The translations under genes were made by a program, and so were the position numbers. DNA of 64,000 nucleotides, taken from assembly GCF_964204645.1 (NCBI RefSeq), contig NC_134031.1:17915307-17979306 (forward strand), given 5' to 3'. The notes under the pieces were generated by a model. The model was not told the origin of the DNA. It made no database searches and saw only the letters and a list, made by a program, of their open reading frames with translations. Shown here in pieces: positions 32,301-43,262 of the stretch (position 1 is the first letter of the stretch; every line of letters starts with the position of its first letter). Source of the DNA: Tubulanus polymorphus. Its lineage: Eukaryota; Nemertea; Palaeonemertea; Tubulaniformes; Tubulanidae.

Positions 32301-35300
32301 AGCCACCCTGTTAAAACAAATGAATTTTGATATTTTGGCTCTATGACCTTTTCCTTTCTGCAGTTGCTTGAAAGCGTATGATCCTACGGTGGTATTGTTG
32401 ACTAATGTTCTTCACGAAATGTCGTCGGACAGTCAGTTGAATCTACCGTCAGTTCAAATCGGAGTACCCGGTTCATTGTTACTCATTCTACAAGATAAAA
32501 GCACTACAGGAAATAAAGGTAAGTTGTTAGAGATGTCTATTGAAAACAATTGCTGTAAAGGCTTACGATTCTACGCTATAGATTACATGAATGAGTTGAA
32601 AACTTTCCATGTACAGTCTACCTTTCTTACCAGATGAATAACTGCTTATTTTTATTGGCAGACGTAAGTCGTCAGTGTTTGGATGATGTATTGAATATCA
32701 TTTGTCCGATGATTGTCAACGGTGTTCATCAGCTGTATAAAGTTTTGAATTCTCTGAAAAAAGAGAACGAAGGGACTACGGACATGGATTTGCAAATCAA
32801 AGTATGTGCTGTGAAAAATAGTGCACATCAGTTGTTGAATTTTCAGAATCAAGACTTGGTCATTTTCACATTTCAGCCTCAAGTTCTATTATTGAATGTT
32901 TTGCACGAACTGATTCAAAGCTATGACAATCCACATTCGTGGTTACCCGTTCTACAAAGTACGATGGTGCTGCCAACTTTAGTATCGGCTCTTCAATACT
33001 GCATTCAGGTATATAAAGTACAATTCACTTTTAAGTAAAAACTACAGTAAATCTAAAGATTGTAGAAATAATTTTGAATGTTAAAAGCCTCAGTCTCTCT
33101 TCCGAGGTTGTTTAGAATTACATTTACCCTTTTTGTGAGATAAAACAAGAAATTGACCATACAAGTCATGCATTATCTATGCTTGCGCAACATATTCTTG
33201 TTTTAGCCTTAGTCTTATCATTTTACCATATAAGAAAAGTTCTGGTTAGATTTTCTATTTCTTGTATCTTCAGGTTAAACAGGGAATTCATTACGTGCAA
33301 GGGATAGTTACTCTGTTTCACTCTTTGGCAAAAATTCCTCAGGTAAATCTTGAATCGATATCCACCAAACGATTTGATACAATTATTAAGGAGTATCTGT
33401 TTGAGACTCTAATGTTTTATATTTCAGGCAGCTGAAGCTTTAGCCAGTAACAATTTAAGTCAACATCTATGTTTGTGTGTGACACAGTTATACACTAGAG
33501 AACGTTACCCTTCTGATGACACGACAACAAAGGTAATATTGACAAGTTTATTGATATTCATTTATTACCAAAAATCGATATAAAACAAGATTAAGATTCT
33601 TTAGGTTTAGCTCTCTTGCCGTTTCGAGATACTGATCCCCTGCTGTCAATGATAAGCTTTTGCCGCTCATGTTTCTTATGAGAATCACTTCATCTTTTTC
33701 AGAGTAAACTGGAATCCGATGGTCCTGTATATAACAATCCAACGTGGTTAGGAATCTATCGTTTGATAATCAACCTCGTTTCGCATTTATTAGCAACGTT
33801 ACGTTACACTTTCCTACAAGATGCTCTAGACTTCGTCGGGGTTCATCAAGACCGACTATTGCAGGTAAGATTTCTTGAAATCCATAATTTTCTAAGTACC
33901 GGTATTTAAGGGCCCAGTTTCGTGAAAAAGGAGAAGTTTTGAAATACTTCCAGTCCATTTTGAGCTTTAACTTAGTGGTATTGGTGAAAGTCAGTATCTG
34001 TAATCGGCATTTTTTTTTGTAAAAGAGTTTAGCTACAGTACAGATGTCACTGGCAGTTCCTCAGTTAATGGAAGCTGAAACTACCTGTCATCTTCTCTAT
34101 GAACTGGCTCATTTCCCTCGCGAATGGCGTCTGCATCTTCCGCATGTATGGGAACCTATGATGGTAAGACTAAAATCGTTGCCAATCTTCTCTGACTGCC
34201 TCAAACTCCCAAACCTTCGGATGAGGATTACTATATATATATATATTCATAATTACAGATTGGAGTGTGTGAACTGATGCAAATGTGTATATCATTGTTC
34301 ATCCGGCCTCATTTATTACAACATGTTTTAGAGGTTAGTTTCCTACTCTTACAATTTATTAAATGCTGCTTAGATTGGGCAACTTGAAATTTAGAGAAAT
34401 GCATTGTTTTTCTCCAAGTCAATTTCTTTTGCATTTCATTTTAGAAACATGTAAGCCATGACAGTATTGTCGAGCGCAGCTCGCCGTCTAAATTATCGAT
34501 GAGTCAGTTGAGTAGTCGAATACAAACTCAGTCGTCCACCGAGGATATTGATCAACCGTCTAAACAGCTTATCAATGGACAGTATTATCTGCTGCGTATT
34601 TTATCTCAGGGTTTCTCTTTCCTGCGCAAGTTCTCACCGGATTTATGCGAAATCATCATAGACCAGGTTTGTGTAACTACAGCGGAACCTCGTTTTAATG
34701 ATTTAGTTGTTATAACAAACCTAGGATTTCGTCCCAAAGACGACAACATCAATTATTTGCATACTGGATATAAGGAACTATCGGTTACAACGAACAAATT
34801 TTCTGGTCCCCTGCAGTTCGTTGCAACGAGGTTCCACTGTACTTTGCATGCTTAGTTGAATTTGTTAAGGCTGTTTTATCCTGGTACCTTACTTCATACC
34901 AGAATTAAGATCATCTTACTTGTGTTGTAGAGTATGGATGTTAGTGAATATGAAGCATTGTTAGCGGTGATATTCAGCACGCCGTCGATGGATAAAGGAA
35001 TACCTCTATCGTTTGGTACAGTACTCGCTTGTGTCAATCAAGTTCTCAGATTTTTGACAAAGGTATAAGATAATGAAACGTAACAAATGAATAATGGCTC
35101 CCGAGAAATTTATCGCGTGACTTTAATGTTTCCAGATCGATCAAAAGGCTTCGTCTCCTTCGAGAACAGGCAATAACAATCACGACCTGTCCCCTATTAC
35201 TAGGTAAATTTTTGTTCCTTTTATTAGAATTCAATCAATTTTTAATTAATATTTTCATTGAATATATATACAAATACATTGTAGATTGTTTTCAACAAAT

Positions 35301-35722
35301 GATGATTGTTTCCATATGTTTTCAGGACATTACTAATGTTCGTATTAGAGAATGCGTTGGTTGTTATAATGTCGCAGGCGATTAAATATTTGAAAGACGG
35401 TACGCAATCGCCGAGAGAAAAACAATTTCTGAAACGAGAATTAGGAACTGAATTGGTAAGTTCGAATATGGACTTGATTGTTTTCTGATTGGAAATAACT
35501 ATTCAAAACTTGTTTCGCTCTAAAATGTTATCTTTTCTTTTCCACTTTCAGAACTCGTTTTTGCAAAGTTTCATACGATACGTACGGCGTAGTGGTCCTC
35601 CGTCACCAGGTGGCACTGTATTGCTGAACCGATCAATCAGTCAGACCGGTGCGATCGGTTTGAGCGCTGATCAGACATTCTTGAAGTTAGTGGACGCATT
35701 TGTGCAGCAAGTTCTCCGGTGA
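23332..35722 (+). CDS. NUP188: Nucleoporin NUP188, complete, 46 exons
   Basis: Exons: 23332-23348, 23779-23833, 23940-24013, 24086-24173, 24259-24477, 24730-24786, 24866-24934, 25030-25077, 25156-25242, 25337-25413, 25488-25559, 25828-26071, 26601-26759, 26803-26868, 26948-27070, 27310-27493, 27808-27906, 28015-28147, 28232-28319, 28468-28544, 28632-28746, 28827-28947, 29113-29308, 29714-29957, 30262-30351, 30432-30587, 30684-30770, 30863-30966, 31170-31230, 31319-31398, 31497-31572, 31787-31915, 31993-32153, 32364-32518, 32662-32801, 32877-33008, 33274-33342, 33428-33532, 33703-33864, 34026-34163, 34259-34333, 34445-34666, 34931-35062, 35136-35203, 35326-35455, 35552-35722. Phases agree throughout and give 1784 residues, close to the usual ~1750. 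Landmarks shared with vertebrate NUP188 include EHDYRGT, APTWETHG, FGKHQTNRHLVDE, HAPLLLAWTTIRH, WHNLQHTGFLPF, AIGVDTVELA, YIYHRHDP, VETQPGL and ALDFVGVHQDR. NUP188 is an alpha-helical solenoid of the nuclear pore inner ring that pairs with NUP93. The start ATG (M-A-A-F-E-G) matches the family N-terminus and is followed by a 17-nt coding exon. Confidence 0.95.
26096..26530. mobile_element. MITE family A, copy 4 (longest)
   Basis: Starts CAGGGTCCCTACAATTCC and ends CTGTAGGAACCCTG, inverted ends of the family. About 100 bp longer than copy 1, with an extra block around 26280-26400. It sits in a NUP188 intron. Confidence 0.7.
27552..27763. mobile_element. MITE family C, best copy
   Basis: Left AGGGTGGCCGCTGACCTGG and right GAAAGTGGTCACCCTG are imperfect inverted ends. 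It lies in a NUP188 intron and is related to 17279-17539, 32180-32310 and 40064-40127. Confidence 0.6.
32180..32310. mobile_element. MITE family C, short copy
   Basis: Left CAGGCCACTGACCTGG and right GAAAGTAGCCACCCTG, with CTCAGGGAATT blocks inside. It lies in a NUP188 intron. Confidence 0.5.
34680..34839. mobile_element. 160-bp pogo/Tigger-type MITE with TA target duplication
   Basis: Begins CAGCGGAACCTCGTT and ends AACGAGGTTCCACTG, inverted ends with one mismatch, flanked by TA on both sides (34678-34679 and 34840-34841). CAGT-like tips with TA duplications are typical of the Tc1/mariner/pogo superfamily. It lies in a NUP188 intron; a half copy is at 286-366. Confidence 0.8.
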
Positions 35723-36120
35723 TCGTGATATTTCTGTGATGATCACAGCATTTCTCGAGTGATCGCAATGATTCACCGATGATCAGACATTCTCTAGTGA
35801 TTGTAGTGTCTTCTCAGTGATCAGAGAGATTATTTAGTGATCGCAGTGTCTCATCGGTGATTAAAGAAGATCAGATTGTGAATATTGAAGAACAGTTATT
35901 TGTTTAAACACATGCATTTATGTACAGTACATGCATTTATTGGGTGTGACGATAACTGATCACTTCTTCATAGTAACGTTATGATCAGGTTAAATCATGA
36001 GTAATGTCAATAATTGTTATCAATAAGCCTGGGGCTACTTTGTATCCTTTAATTTCATACCATTCTTCAAGTGTTTAATACAATAAATAGTTTTGTACAT
36101 TATATTATCCAATGAGTGTT
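35723..36120 (+). repeat. NUP188 3' UTR with degenerate TGATC-centred tandem repeats
   Basis: From 35720 to about 35870 a unit of roughly 30 bases built around (A)GTGATCGCAGTGTCTC recurs five or six times with substitutions. Candidate polyadenylation signals (AATAAA) lie near 36023 and 36083. Confidence 0.6.
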
Positions 36121-36188
36121 GTATATTTATCTACAAATGGGTAGCCAGTTTATAACTTAGCATTAAATTAGGTATTTATTTATTATAT

Positions 36189-36441
36189 CAGAGTCCCTAC
36201 AGATCAGTCATTCCTGAATATAAGGAGTTTGAATGGAAAACGTTTCGAATTTCCAGGAATTGTTGCATTGCATGCACATCCCATAAAGTAGACTCCTACA
36301 GTAAATCATTGATTTGATGGTTCCGTAAGCAAACTTATTTTTAAGGCATTTTGCTCAAATTAAAGGAGTTTTCAAGCACCTTTAAATGAATTTTTGGTTT
36401 AGAAGACGTTTTCAAGGAATCAAGGAGTTGTAGGGACCCTG
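36189..36441. mobile_element. MITE family A, copy 5
   Basis: Starts CAGAGTCCCTACAGATCAGT and ends GAGTTGTAGGGACCCTG. It ends 14 bases before the stop codon of the minus-strand GPCR, so it lies in the 3' UTR or just downstream of that gene. Confidence 0.75.
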
Positions 36442-36454
36442 TGAAATAAGCTTT

Positions 36455-38134
36455 TTATACGGATGTTGGTTCAGGGTAAACCATCTCGCTGCACGCTTTG
36501 ACATCGACCGGTGGCGCGATTATTCTCGCTTCTTTGTTGTTCGGAGTCGCGCGCGAGGATGAACTCGTACCCGTGGACTGCACGTCTCCGCGTTCCATCA
36601 ACGTGAATATTCGCCGATTACGCGGTTTCTTCTCGCAGCAAATGAACGCCATGCGAAAACACTTGCGGAAATTCTCGCTGAGAAACGAGTAAACCAGCGG
36701 ATTGACGGCGCTGTTCGCGTACGACATGCAATGAGCGAATATCTTAAACACGTAATCGATGATTTGAACTCCGCCGTCAGCTCCCGTCATACCGAAATCA
36801 TTGCGTATGTGAACGATATGAATCGGCAACCAGCAAAGACCGAAAATTATAACGACTACAAGGACCATCTTGGCTACCCGTCGCCTCGCTTGGAAAGCTT
36901 TCAACGCCGCGTGGTTCGACTCTTGAAATGCTGGACTGATGCTCATCCATAAATTCTTTGCCATCAACAGATAGCAGACGACTATGATCGACAGCGGCAG
37001 GCAGTATAGAAGTACAAACACGATGATGGTATACGCTCTGCGTTGAGCCTCGACCGGCCAGTACTCGTGACAGAAATTCTTCTGCCCGCCGTGATCGAAT
37101 AAGGCTTTTATTCGCGTGATAATCGCTATCGGCAGAAGTAGCATGAACGCGGCAACCCAAATGATACCGATCACAACTACAGCGCGTTCAAACGTTCTAG
37201 AAATTAGAAAATCGACCATTTTAACCCGGTTTGGTTTCGATATGTATTTTTAAAAGATTGATATATTCATATGTAAGTTTTGTACCTATAAACTCTTGAT
37301 CTTACTGGAAACACGACCGCATGGTATCGATCTACACCCATTACTGTTAGTGTCATTACACTGACTGCCATTGTCACAACCATCAAATAATTCACAAATT
37401 TACCTACAAAATTTACTAACATTAACCCCTGTAAATCTAGTATTCCCCTTTCGATTGTTAGAAACTTTGACATTTTAATTCTAAGTAAAGTTAACAATAA
37501 CCCCTCATATAGCGCCCAGATCGCTGATTTAGGATCTTAGTGGTGTGGATGGAGTGTATGGCAGTATACCAGGGGTTAATTTTAACTACTTCTAATAAGA
37601 TGTAAAAGATGTTCCATTCTCAGAAAAAGCCTTAAGGCAAGGCTGGTGGTTTATCAGAGTTGACTGGTATCCAAAATATTCTATATCTTATAATGATTGA
37701 CATTTGTCAATTGAAACAAATGATTATTCATTGAATTCTATACTGTTTACTAATAACCTGTAGTACTTACACATTTCTTCCCCGAACATCCAGTTCGGGT
37801 AGATGTACATCCACGTCGTGAATGGTACACAAAACACGAGAAACATCAGATCGGCTATGGCTAAATTCACCAGGTAAAGATTCGTGACGGTCTTCATCGC
37901 TCCGTTTCTGATCACGACGTAAACTACCAGCGTGTTACCGGTCAACCCGACGATGAATATCAATCCGTTTATCAGAGGAACGATAATCGCTTCGGGAAGA
38001 ACTGCTCTCTCCGAATATTCGTAATAGTACATGTAAAACTGAGATAAATTCATCAGCTCGCTGCAGTTCGGATCGTAGAACCCGCTGCAGTTAAAATCAC
38101 TCCAAAAGTCATCGTCGTAGAGTTCCTCCCCCAT
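36455..38134 (-). CDS. Rhodopsin-family peptide GPCR, kisspeptin/galanin/allatostatin-A receptor-like
   Basis: Three exons, 38134-37771, 37403-37286 and 37196-36455, join in phases 1 and 2 and encode 407 residues. The extracellular N-terminus has N-glycosylation sequons (NCS twice, NLS). TM1 carries G-N-T, TM2 NLAIADL, and extracellular loop 1 has the conserved W before the TM3 cysteine (W-M-F-G-E-E-M-C-K-F-V-N-Y). TM3 ends in DRY, TM6 has CWLP and TM7 NSAVNPLVY. The tail begins with an ICCEKK stretch that could be palmitoylated. The C-K-F-V-N-Y and A-H-C-M-S-Y signatures are closest, from memory, to kisspeptin receptors and their galanin/allatostatin-A relatives. Such receptors signal through Gq or Gi at the plasma membrane; the ligand here is unknown. 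Confidence 0.85.
37498..37579. mobile_element. Possible short inverted element in GPCR intron 1
   Basis: TAACCCCTCATATAGCG at the left and CAGTATACCAGGGGTTA at the right are imperfect inverted copies, similar in layout to the element at 4008-4154. The assignment is weak. Confidence 0.35.
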
Positions 38135-38771
38135 TGAGAAAGAAAGATTCCGTATATTTGGGATTTTTCTTGAACCAAATTTACCAGTTTCGACTCAACG
38201 CGTTATCGATGAAATTTCAACACAAAAAGAAAACAAAACGTATTTCGTCGGTAGTTCGAGAGAAAAGGCTGATCAGAGGTATCGTCGTGATTCGCAAACA
38301 AAACAATCAGAATTCATCCACGATTTGAAACTACGCAGGTCTATGAAAACTCGTTCCACGCATAATCTCATTTCAATTTCTATGGCAACATTAATCAAAT
38401 TCATACCCGTGGTTTGATTATAATTATTATCACTAGGCTCGAGTTCTTAATACGGACTTAACCTACTAGTACCAGTTAATCCCGATAGCTGCCAGCAGGG
38501 GATCTTGAGGTCCAATTACACCGCAGAATGACGTCCAAATCAGGTTATCGCGTCACATTGGATGAATATAGTTTTTTGAGACGATAACAATGAATAAGTA
38601 TATTTATATATGTGTGTTTTCCTAAATAAAAAAAAAATTAACGTATGTTACAATAGACTTCGGAGACAAGATTTAGAACACATGATTTTTACACATCACT
38701 TCTTACTGAAATGAATTGAGGAAGTCGATACCACAGATTTACATCAATGCCTAGCTTCCAATTGTCCGAGA
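38135..38771. other. Spacer between the GPCR start and the TRAIP stop
   Basis: It should hold the GPCR 5' UTR/promoter and the TRAIP 3' UTR, both on the minus strand. No repeat or other gene was recognised; the + frame at 38134-38328 is basic and without splice context. Confidence 0.4.
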
Positions 38772-40655
38772 CTAATTCAACTTCATATTATATAAGGACG
38801 TTAAAGTTTTTTGGCTTTTCTTCAATGTAATCGTCGATTTCGCTGATTTTGCTTTCGGTTTAACACCGCCGCCGATTACGGCAGTATTTCTCCGTATAAA
38901 CGATGAATGTCCGCCGAGTCCGTCGTATCCGACGCGTTTTTTCGACTCGTATCTATTCGAATTCGCCGGTTTCAAAATGTTATAACTGTAAATATCCGGT
39001 AACGAGACTTCGTCGTCGTCGTCGGCGCGTGGACGTTTTCTCGGAGCCGCCGCGGTACTACGTTCCGAGTCGGGAGAAAACATATCCGCGCTCGACGAGT
39101 CCAAGTCGATCGTCAATTTCGGAGCCGATTTCGTCGTTCGTAAAGTTTTCGGCGTATCGTCCAAGCAAATGACCGAATCGTCGAGTTTCAGCGCGGAAAA
39201 CGCGACGCTACGAGTCGACATCGATGATTTATCGGCGACTTTTTCCTGAGTGGGAGTCGATTTCATGAGGTAGAATTTCATACGCTGCTCAAGGTCGGCG
39301 ATCTTATCATCGCGATCTTTAAGTTTCTGCTTGCAGTTGAGCAATCTGAGATTGTAATCCTTCAGAGTTCGTTTTTGTCCGTCGCGCAGTTCCTTGAATT
39401 TCACGAGTTCTCGTTTCAACGCGACGACGTACGTGCACATTTGTTTCATTTTCGAATCGCCGTTCGCGTTTTTTTCGCTCAACAGTTCTTGAATTTCGGT
39501 CTCGCAACCTGGAACGGAAGACAAAACATTTTGGATCAGCGTTGAAAAATGCAGCTTCAGCTTCATCAGAACTTTTAATTGCGTAACCTTCATCAGGGTG
39601 GTCACTTTTATTGACTTTTTCGATCTGACAAAACAATCTAATCAATTAAGGGCTTCGTTCGTCCAGGCTGACCAAGCCCTTAACCCTTTCAGTGCGTCAA
39701 CACCGCAGTGCAGTGTATGAATCTCAGTGCGTCAACACCGCAGTGCAGTGTATGAATCGGTGATGGATTTTGCTAGTACACTGCGGTGTATTGATGTAAT
39801 TAGTTTTATCTCTATTGAAAGATGGCAGCACCTGTCAAACATAGTGAAATATTAGTAACTAACGATACACCGCGCCGTGGTGTAGAGGCACTATTATAGT
39901 GGTATTCCCGTTATTCAACACACTAGGGTGGAATTTTTCAAAATTTTCAAATCATCTCCAGCACTGTAGGGTATTGATTAGTCAGCACTGAAAGGGTTAA
40001 TTCAGTCAACATAAATAGGCGTACAAAGACTGTTTGATTTCACGCCCCATCTAGCTGTCTCGACAAATTTCCCTGATTTTTGTAAAGGAAAGTAAATTCC
40101 CCGATTTCCAGGTAAGTGGCCACCCTGTTCATCTGCGTGAGCTAAGTCTCTACCTGTTAGAATAGTTCTGACATCTTTCAATTCTTGCATCGTCTGTTTC
40201 GCTTGATGAGCTTCTTGTTTCGCGACGTCCACGAGTTTCTGCTGCTCTTTCAGGAACCGCACCTGCCCGCGCAACGTTTTACTGACGGCCATTTCGTCGT
40301 TCAAAGACGCCGTCAATTGCAGCTTCTTCTGAGTCAACTCGACGACCTGCGCGCGCACGCCGCTCAGATCTTTTTCTTTCATACTCAACGACGCTTGCAC
40401 CGAATTGAGTTCGTTTCTCAACCGTCCGACGTCGCCGTCGCCGTTCGAACCGACGATCGAGTCGTCGTGATTATCGAAATATAGTTTTTTGATGAGTTCG
40501 TTCGTGCGAAACGGTTTACGACATTGCGGACATGTTTTTGATTGATTCACCCATTGATTCAGGCACCGTTGATGGAACGTATGTCCGCAGATGATCGCCG
40601 ATACTTCGGCGTTGTCCTCGTACGCTTCGCAGCATATGCTACAACCGATCTTCAT
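38772..40655 (-). CDS. TRAIP: TRAIP-like RING E3 ubiquitin ligase
   Basis: Coding exons 40655-40154 and 39508-38772 join in phase 1 and encode 412 residues. ATG at 40655 is chosen because M-K-I-G-C places the first RING cysteine at residue 5, as in TRAIP. The acceptor at 40674 means a 5' UTR exon lies upstream. The RING-H2 ligands are C5, C8, C23, H25, H28, C31, C42 and C45. A long coiled coil follows, up to about residue 260, then a disordered tail. The tail includes a V-G-Y-D-G-L-G-G motif and V-K-P-K-A-K, both typical of TRAIP C-termini. TRAIP ubiquitinates the CMG helicase at stalled or converged replication forks in the nucleus. The protein ends SLYNMKLN, which aligns with the vertebrate SLFQAKLDTFLWS end but lacks its last residues, where the PCNA-interacting motif lies. 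An MITE sits in the intron. Confidence 0.9.
39680..40000. mobile_element. piggyBac-type MITE family B, copy 4, with internal duplication
   Basis: TTAA flanks at 39680-39683 and 39997-40000 enclose CCCTTTCAGTGCGTC and CAGCACTGAAAGGG. The left subterminal block AGTGCGTCAACACCGCAGTG is present twice in tandem, which makes this copy about 35 bp longer. It lies in the TRAIP intron. Confidence 0.8.
40064..40127. mobile_element. MITE family C, partial copy
   Basis: A TCCCTGATTTTTGT block and the terminal AAGTGGCCACCCTG match one end of family C. It lies in the TRAIP intron, 27 bases before the 3' boundary of the first coding exon. Confidence 0.45.
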
Positions 40656-40674
40656 CACGACGACGATTTCAGAT

Positions 40675-41726
40675 CTGAAAATAACAAAAACATTCAATAT
40701 TAACAAAGCATATCAATCCAAAATGACGTAGATCGAGAAAGGGATTGATTAAGAAGCGAGGAAAGTAGCTGCAACAAGTAGGCCACCAGATAGGAAATGT
40801 GCCCACCGCCATCATTGCTCATATGGCCGGCAATAAATTTATAAGCACTTTACACGTTAATACTCAATCCAGCGATTAAGCAACACCAAATGATAGGCCT
40901 ACATCATATGCTTATACGCACACACAGAGCAAATTCTACACTAATATATTAGTAGCAGGTAAAAAAAATCCAGCTTTTGATGTTATGACATTTTCGACAG
41001 TGAGAAGTTTTTAAATTGAGTGCTATTCAATATGTCGTCACCGGTCGTCGCAAATCTATATATTATGCAGAATTATTAAGAAGGTTTTAGGGAGGGGTAC
41101 GACTACAGTACTACTCTACGAGTGAGTTTATGAATGGTGAAGTCTAAGAAGTCGAAGATTGAAATTCACTATTTTTTGTTCTAAAATTGCAACTTAACGT
41201 CCTTTGCCTATTTTGATTATTTCGATAATATGGTAGTGCTACTATTGACAATAACAGCAGAACTGCAAGTGACAACTTTGTCATCCAACATTTCTCTGTG
41301 TGTCTGTAAGAACTTTTTTGAAGGAGGTTTTTGTACAAAGTGGCTTGCGGGTTGGTCCCAGCTATGCCCCCTCCCCCCACCGCGACCAATTTCTGTACTA
41401 CCAAAAATTAGCGAGCTAGGCCACCCGGAATGCTCTCAAGTCAGGTCGAAATCACGGGGGTTTGGCGATGGGCTTGGATTTTATTTCCGGGTTGTTGATA
41501 ATCTCGCGAGAATGGCGCTAAATATGAACTGCGAATAAATTCAAAATATCACGGAACTAAATTGTGTTTATATTGTTTATTTATCCGCTATAAAGTTTCG
41601 ATAAACAATTGGTCATTAAGAATCATTTGATTATCAGACGGTCGTCATCGCCAAACCCCTGTGGTTGAAATAGAAAATTAGTGTTACTGCAGTAACAGTC
41701 CCTTCTCTGATACACAAGCTGTACAA
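40675..41726. other. Gene-poor region upstream of TRAIP
   Basis: Holds the TRAIP 5' UTR intron and promoter (minus strand). The open frames around 41144-41538 on both strands overlap each other, have no family resemblance and no convincing splice sites. Confidence 0.4.
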
Positions 41727-41970
41727 TAATCTGTTAATCCAGTGTCTATGATATATGTCAATAGATCCACATAGGATTAACGGATTATCAATTGTTTTTT
41801 ACAGTGCCTACAACTCTGATACGGGTCGGGTCGCTGTGCTCTCTCTCGATAATCTGTTAATTCAGTGTCTATGATATATGTCAATAGGTCGACATAGGAT
41901 TTACGGATTATCGATTGTTTTTTACAGTGCCTACAACTCTACTACGGGCCGCTGTGCTCTCTCATTCACT
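41727..41970. repeat. Two-copy tandem repeat of about 123 bp
   Basis: AATCTGTTAATCCAGTGTCT at 41728 and AATCTGTTAATTCAGTGTCT at 41851 start two near-identical units. Each also contains ACAGTGCCTACAACTCT and a CGCTGTGCTCTCTC end. No coding potential. Confidence 0.75.
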
Positions 41971-42792
41971 GTTGACTGTGTTGTGTGTGGATGAAGTGAA
42001 TTTAGCCTAATTAATTAGTATTGATTCGAAAAAGGGAAATGTAAAAAAATGATCGTGACATTTGTCACAATTCCAGATTGCGAATCGGTTTTAAAGCGCC
42101 GATGGATTGCTTATATGATTCTATTCAATGACAATGATTTCGATATCTCAGATTCACTCACCGGCTTCGATTCAGTTCTGATTTGGAATGATGTCTGTCT
42201 GCAGAGTTTCCAGAACCTGTCATGTCAGGTATCAAGACCTGTCATGTCAGGTCCCGAAAAAACCAAAACTCGCAACAATATTTGACGAAACGGCGAAATA
42301 TCTAGGCATGTGCTAGACGAATGGAAGAACATTTTGAGTTGAATGAATATTCTGATCCGTCGTAAATATCGAAAATGATTCAACAATAACGATAAGGAAA
42401 ATGTTCTGGCTAAATTCATTTGAAAGGTTGATTTATAAGAAGAAAATATTTATGTGTAAAATGATTTATTTCTGTATTAAAGGAAAAAAATAAGTTTCAG
42501 GCATAGATGAATTAATTAATGTAGAAGTAAGGGAATATTTTCGATAGCTGAATCGAGGTCTTGATATTTCGTTTCCGCAATAAGACACTGAAAAATATCT
42601 GCTCACTATCACAGACACAGTTCGCCGGCATCACTCCTCACTGTCCTGAAGTCTCACTATTTATATTCATTGTTTTTATGATGTACATATAAAAAAGAGC
42701 CGAATGCAATATAGAGACTGATTTTATTGAGACTGATTTTAAATCAACTCATCAATTTAAAGGTTTTTTTTCTATTTATATCAGTTTTAATG

Positions 42793-43090
42793 CAGACCTG
42801 TCACCACAGCCACAGGTCGCGAGAAATTCTGCAAAATGGCGCGAGCTGCCGTGTGGAGGTCTCGCTTCAAAATTATTGTTTTATAGTAACTTAAGATTTA
42901 ATCTATCTATGGTAAGCAATTGATATTATACTCATTACTACAATGAGACCAAAAGAATTCAAGTTTTCCTTCATTTCATCACTCAGTTTTATAATGCAGA
43001 CCTGTCACCACAGGTCTCGAGAAGCTCTGAAAAATGGCGCGAGCTGCCGTGTGAGGTCTCGCTTCAAAATTATTGTTCTATAGTTACTTG
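42793..43090. repeat. Two-copy repeat with about 196-bp spacing
   Basis: GCAGACCTGTCACCACAG followed by AATGGCGCGAGCTGCCGTGT and TCTCGCTTCAAAATTATTGT occurs at about 42793-42890 and 42987-43080. The second copy runs directly into the SINE-like element that follows. Confidence 0.7.
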
Positions 43091-43262
43091 GGATTTCACC
43101 CAGTCCTGAGAATGGCCGGTTCGCGAAGCTCCGTATACTGCCTATACTAAAGAGCTCGCGTGAACCACCCACCCAGTCACGTAGTCGTTATTTTACTTCG
43201 AAATTGCCGACTGGCGCTCAGTCGGCACTTTAACCACTCGGTCCTCGGCAACTACTCATCCG
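43091..43262 (-). mobile_element. tRNA-derived SINE-like element
   Basis: Read on the minus strand it starts GCCGAGGACCGAGTGGTTAA, which looks like the 5' half and A-box of a tRNA-Leu/Ser. It continues to GGTGGTTCACGCGAGCTC (possible B-box), then a body AGTATAGGCAGTATACGGAG. The body recurs at 54999-55080. A downstream block ATATACCACTGGCACTAAGG (43714-43733) also recurs near 55093 and, more diverged, near 58750. Confidence 0.45.

Noticed and set aside
36498-36952. + strand frames over the GPCR exon
   Set aside because: They are antisense shadows of the receptor's third exon, which carries TM4-TM7.
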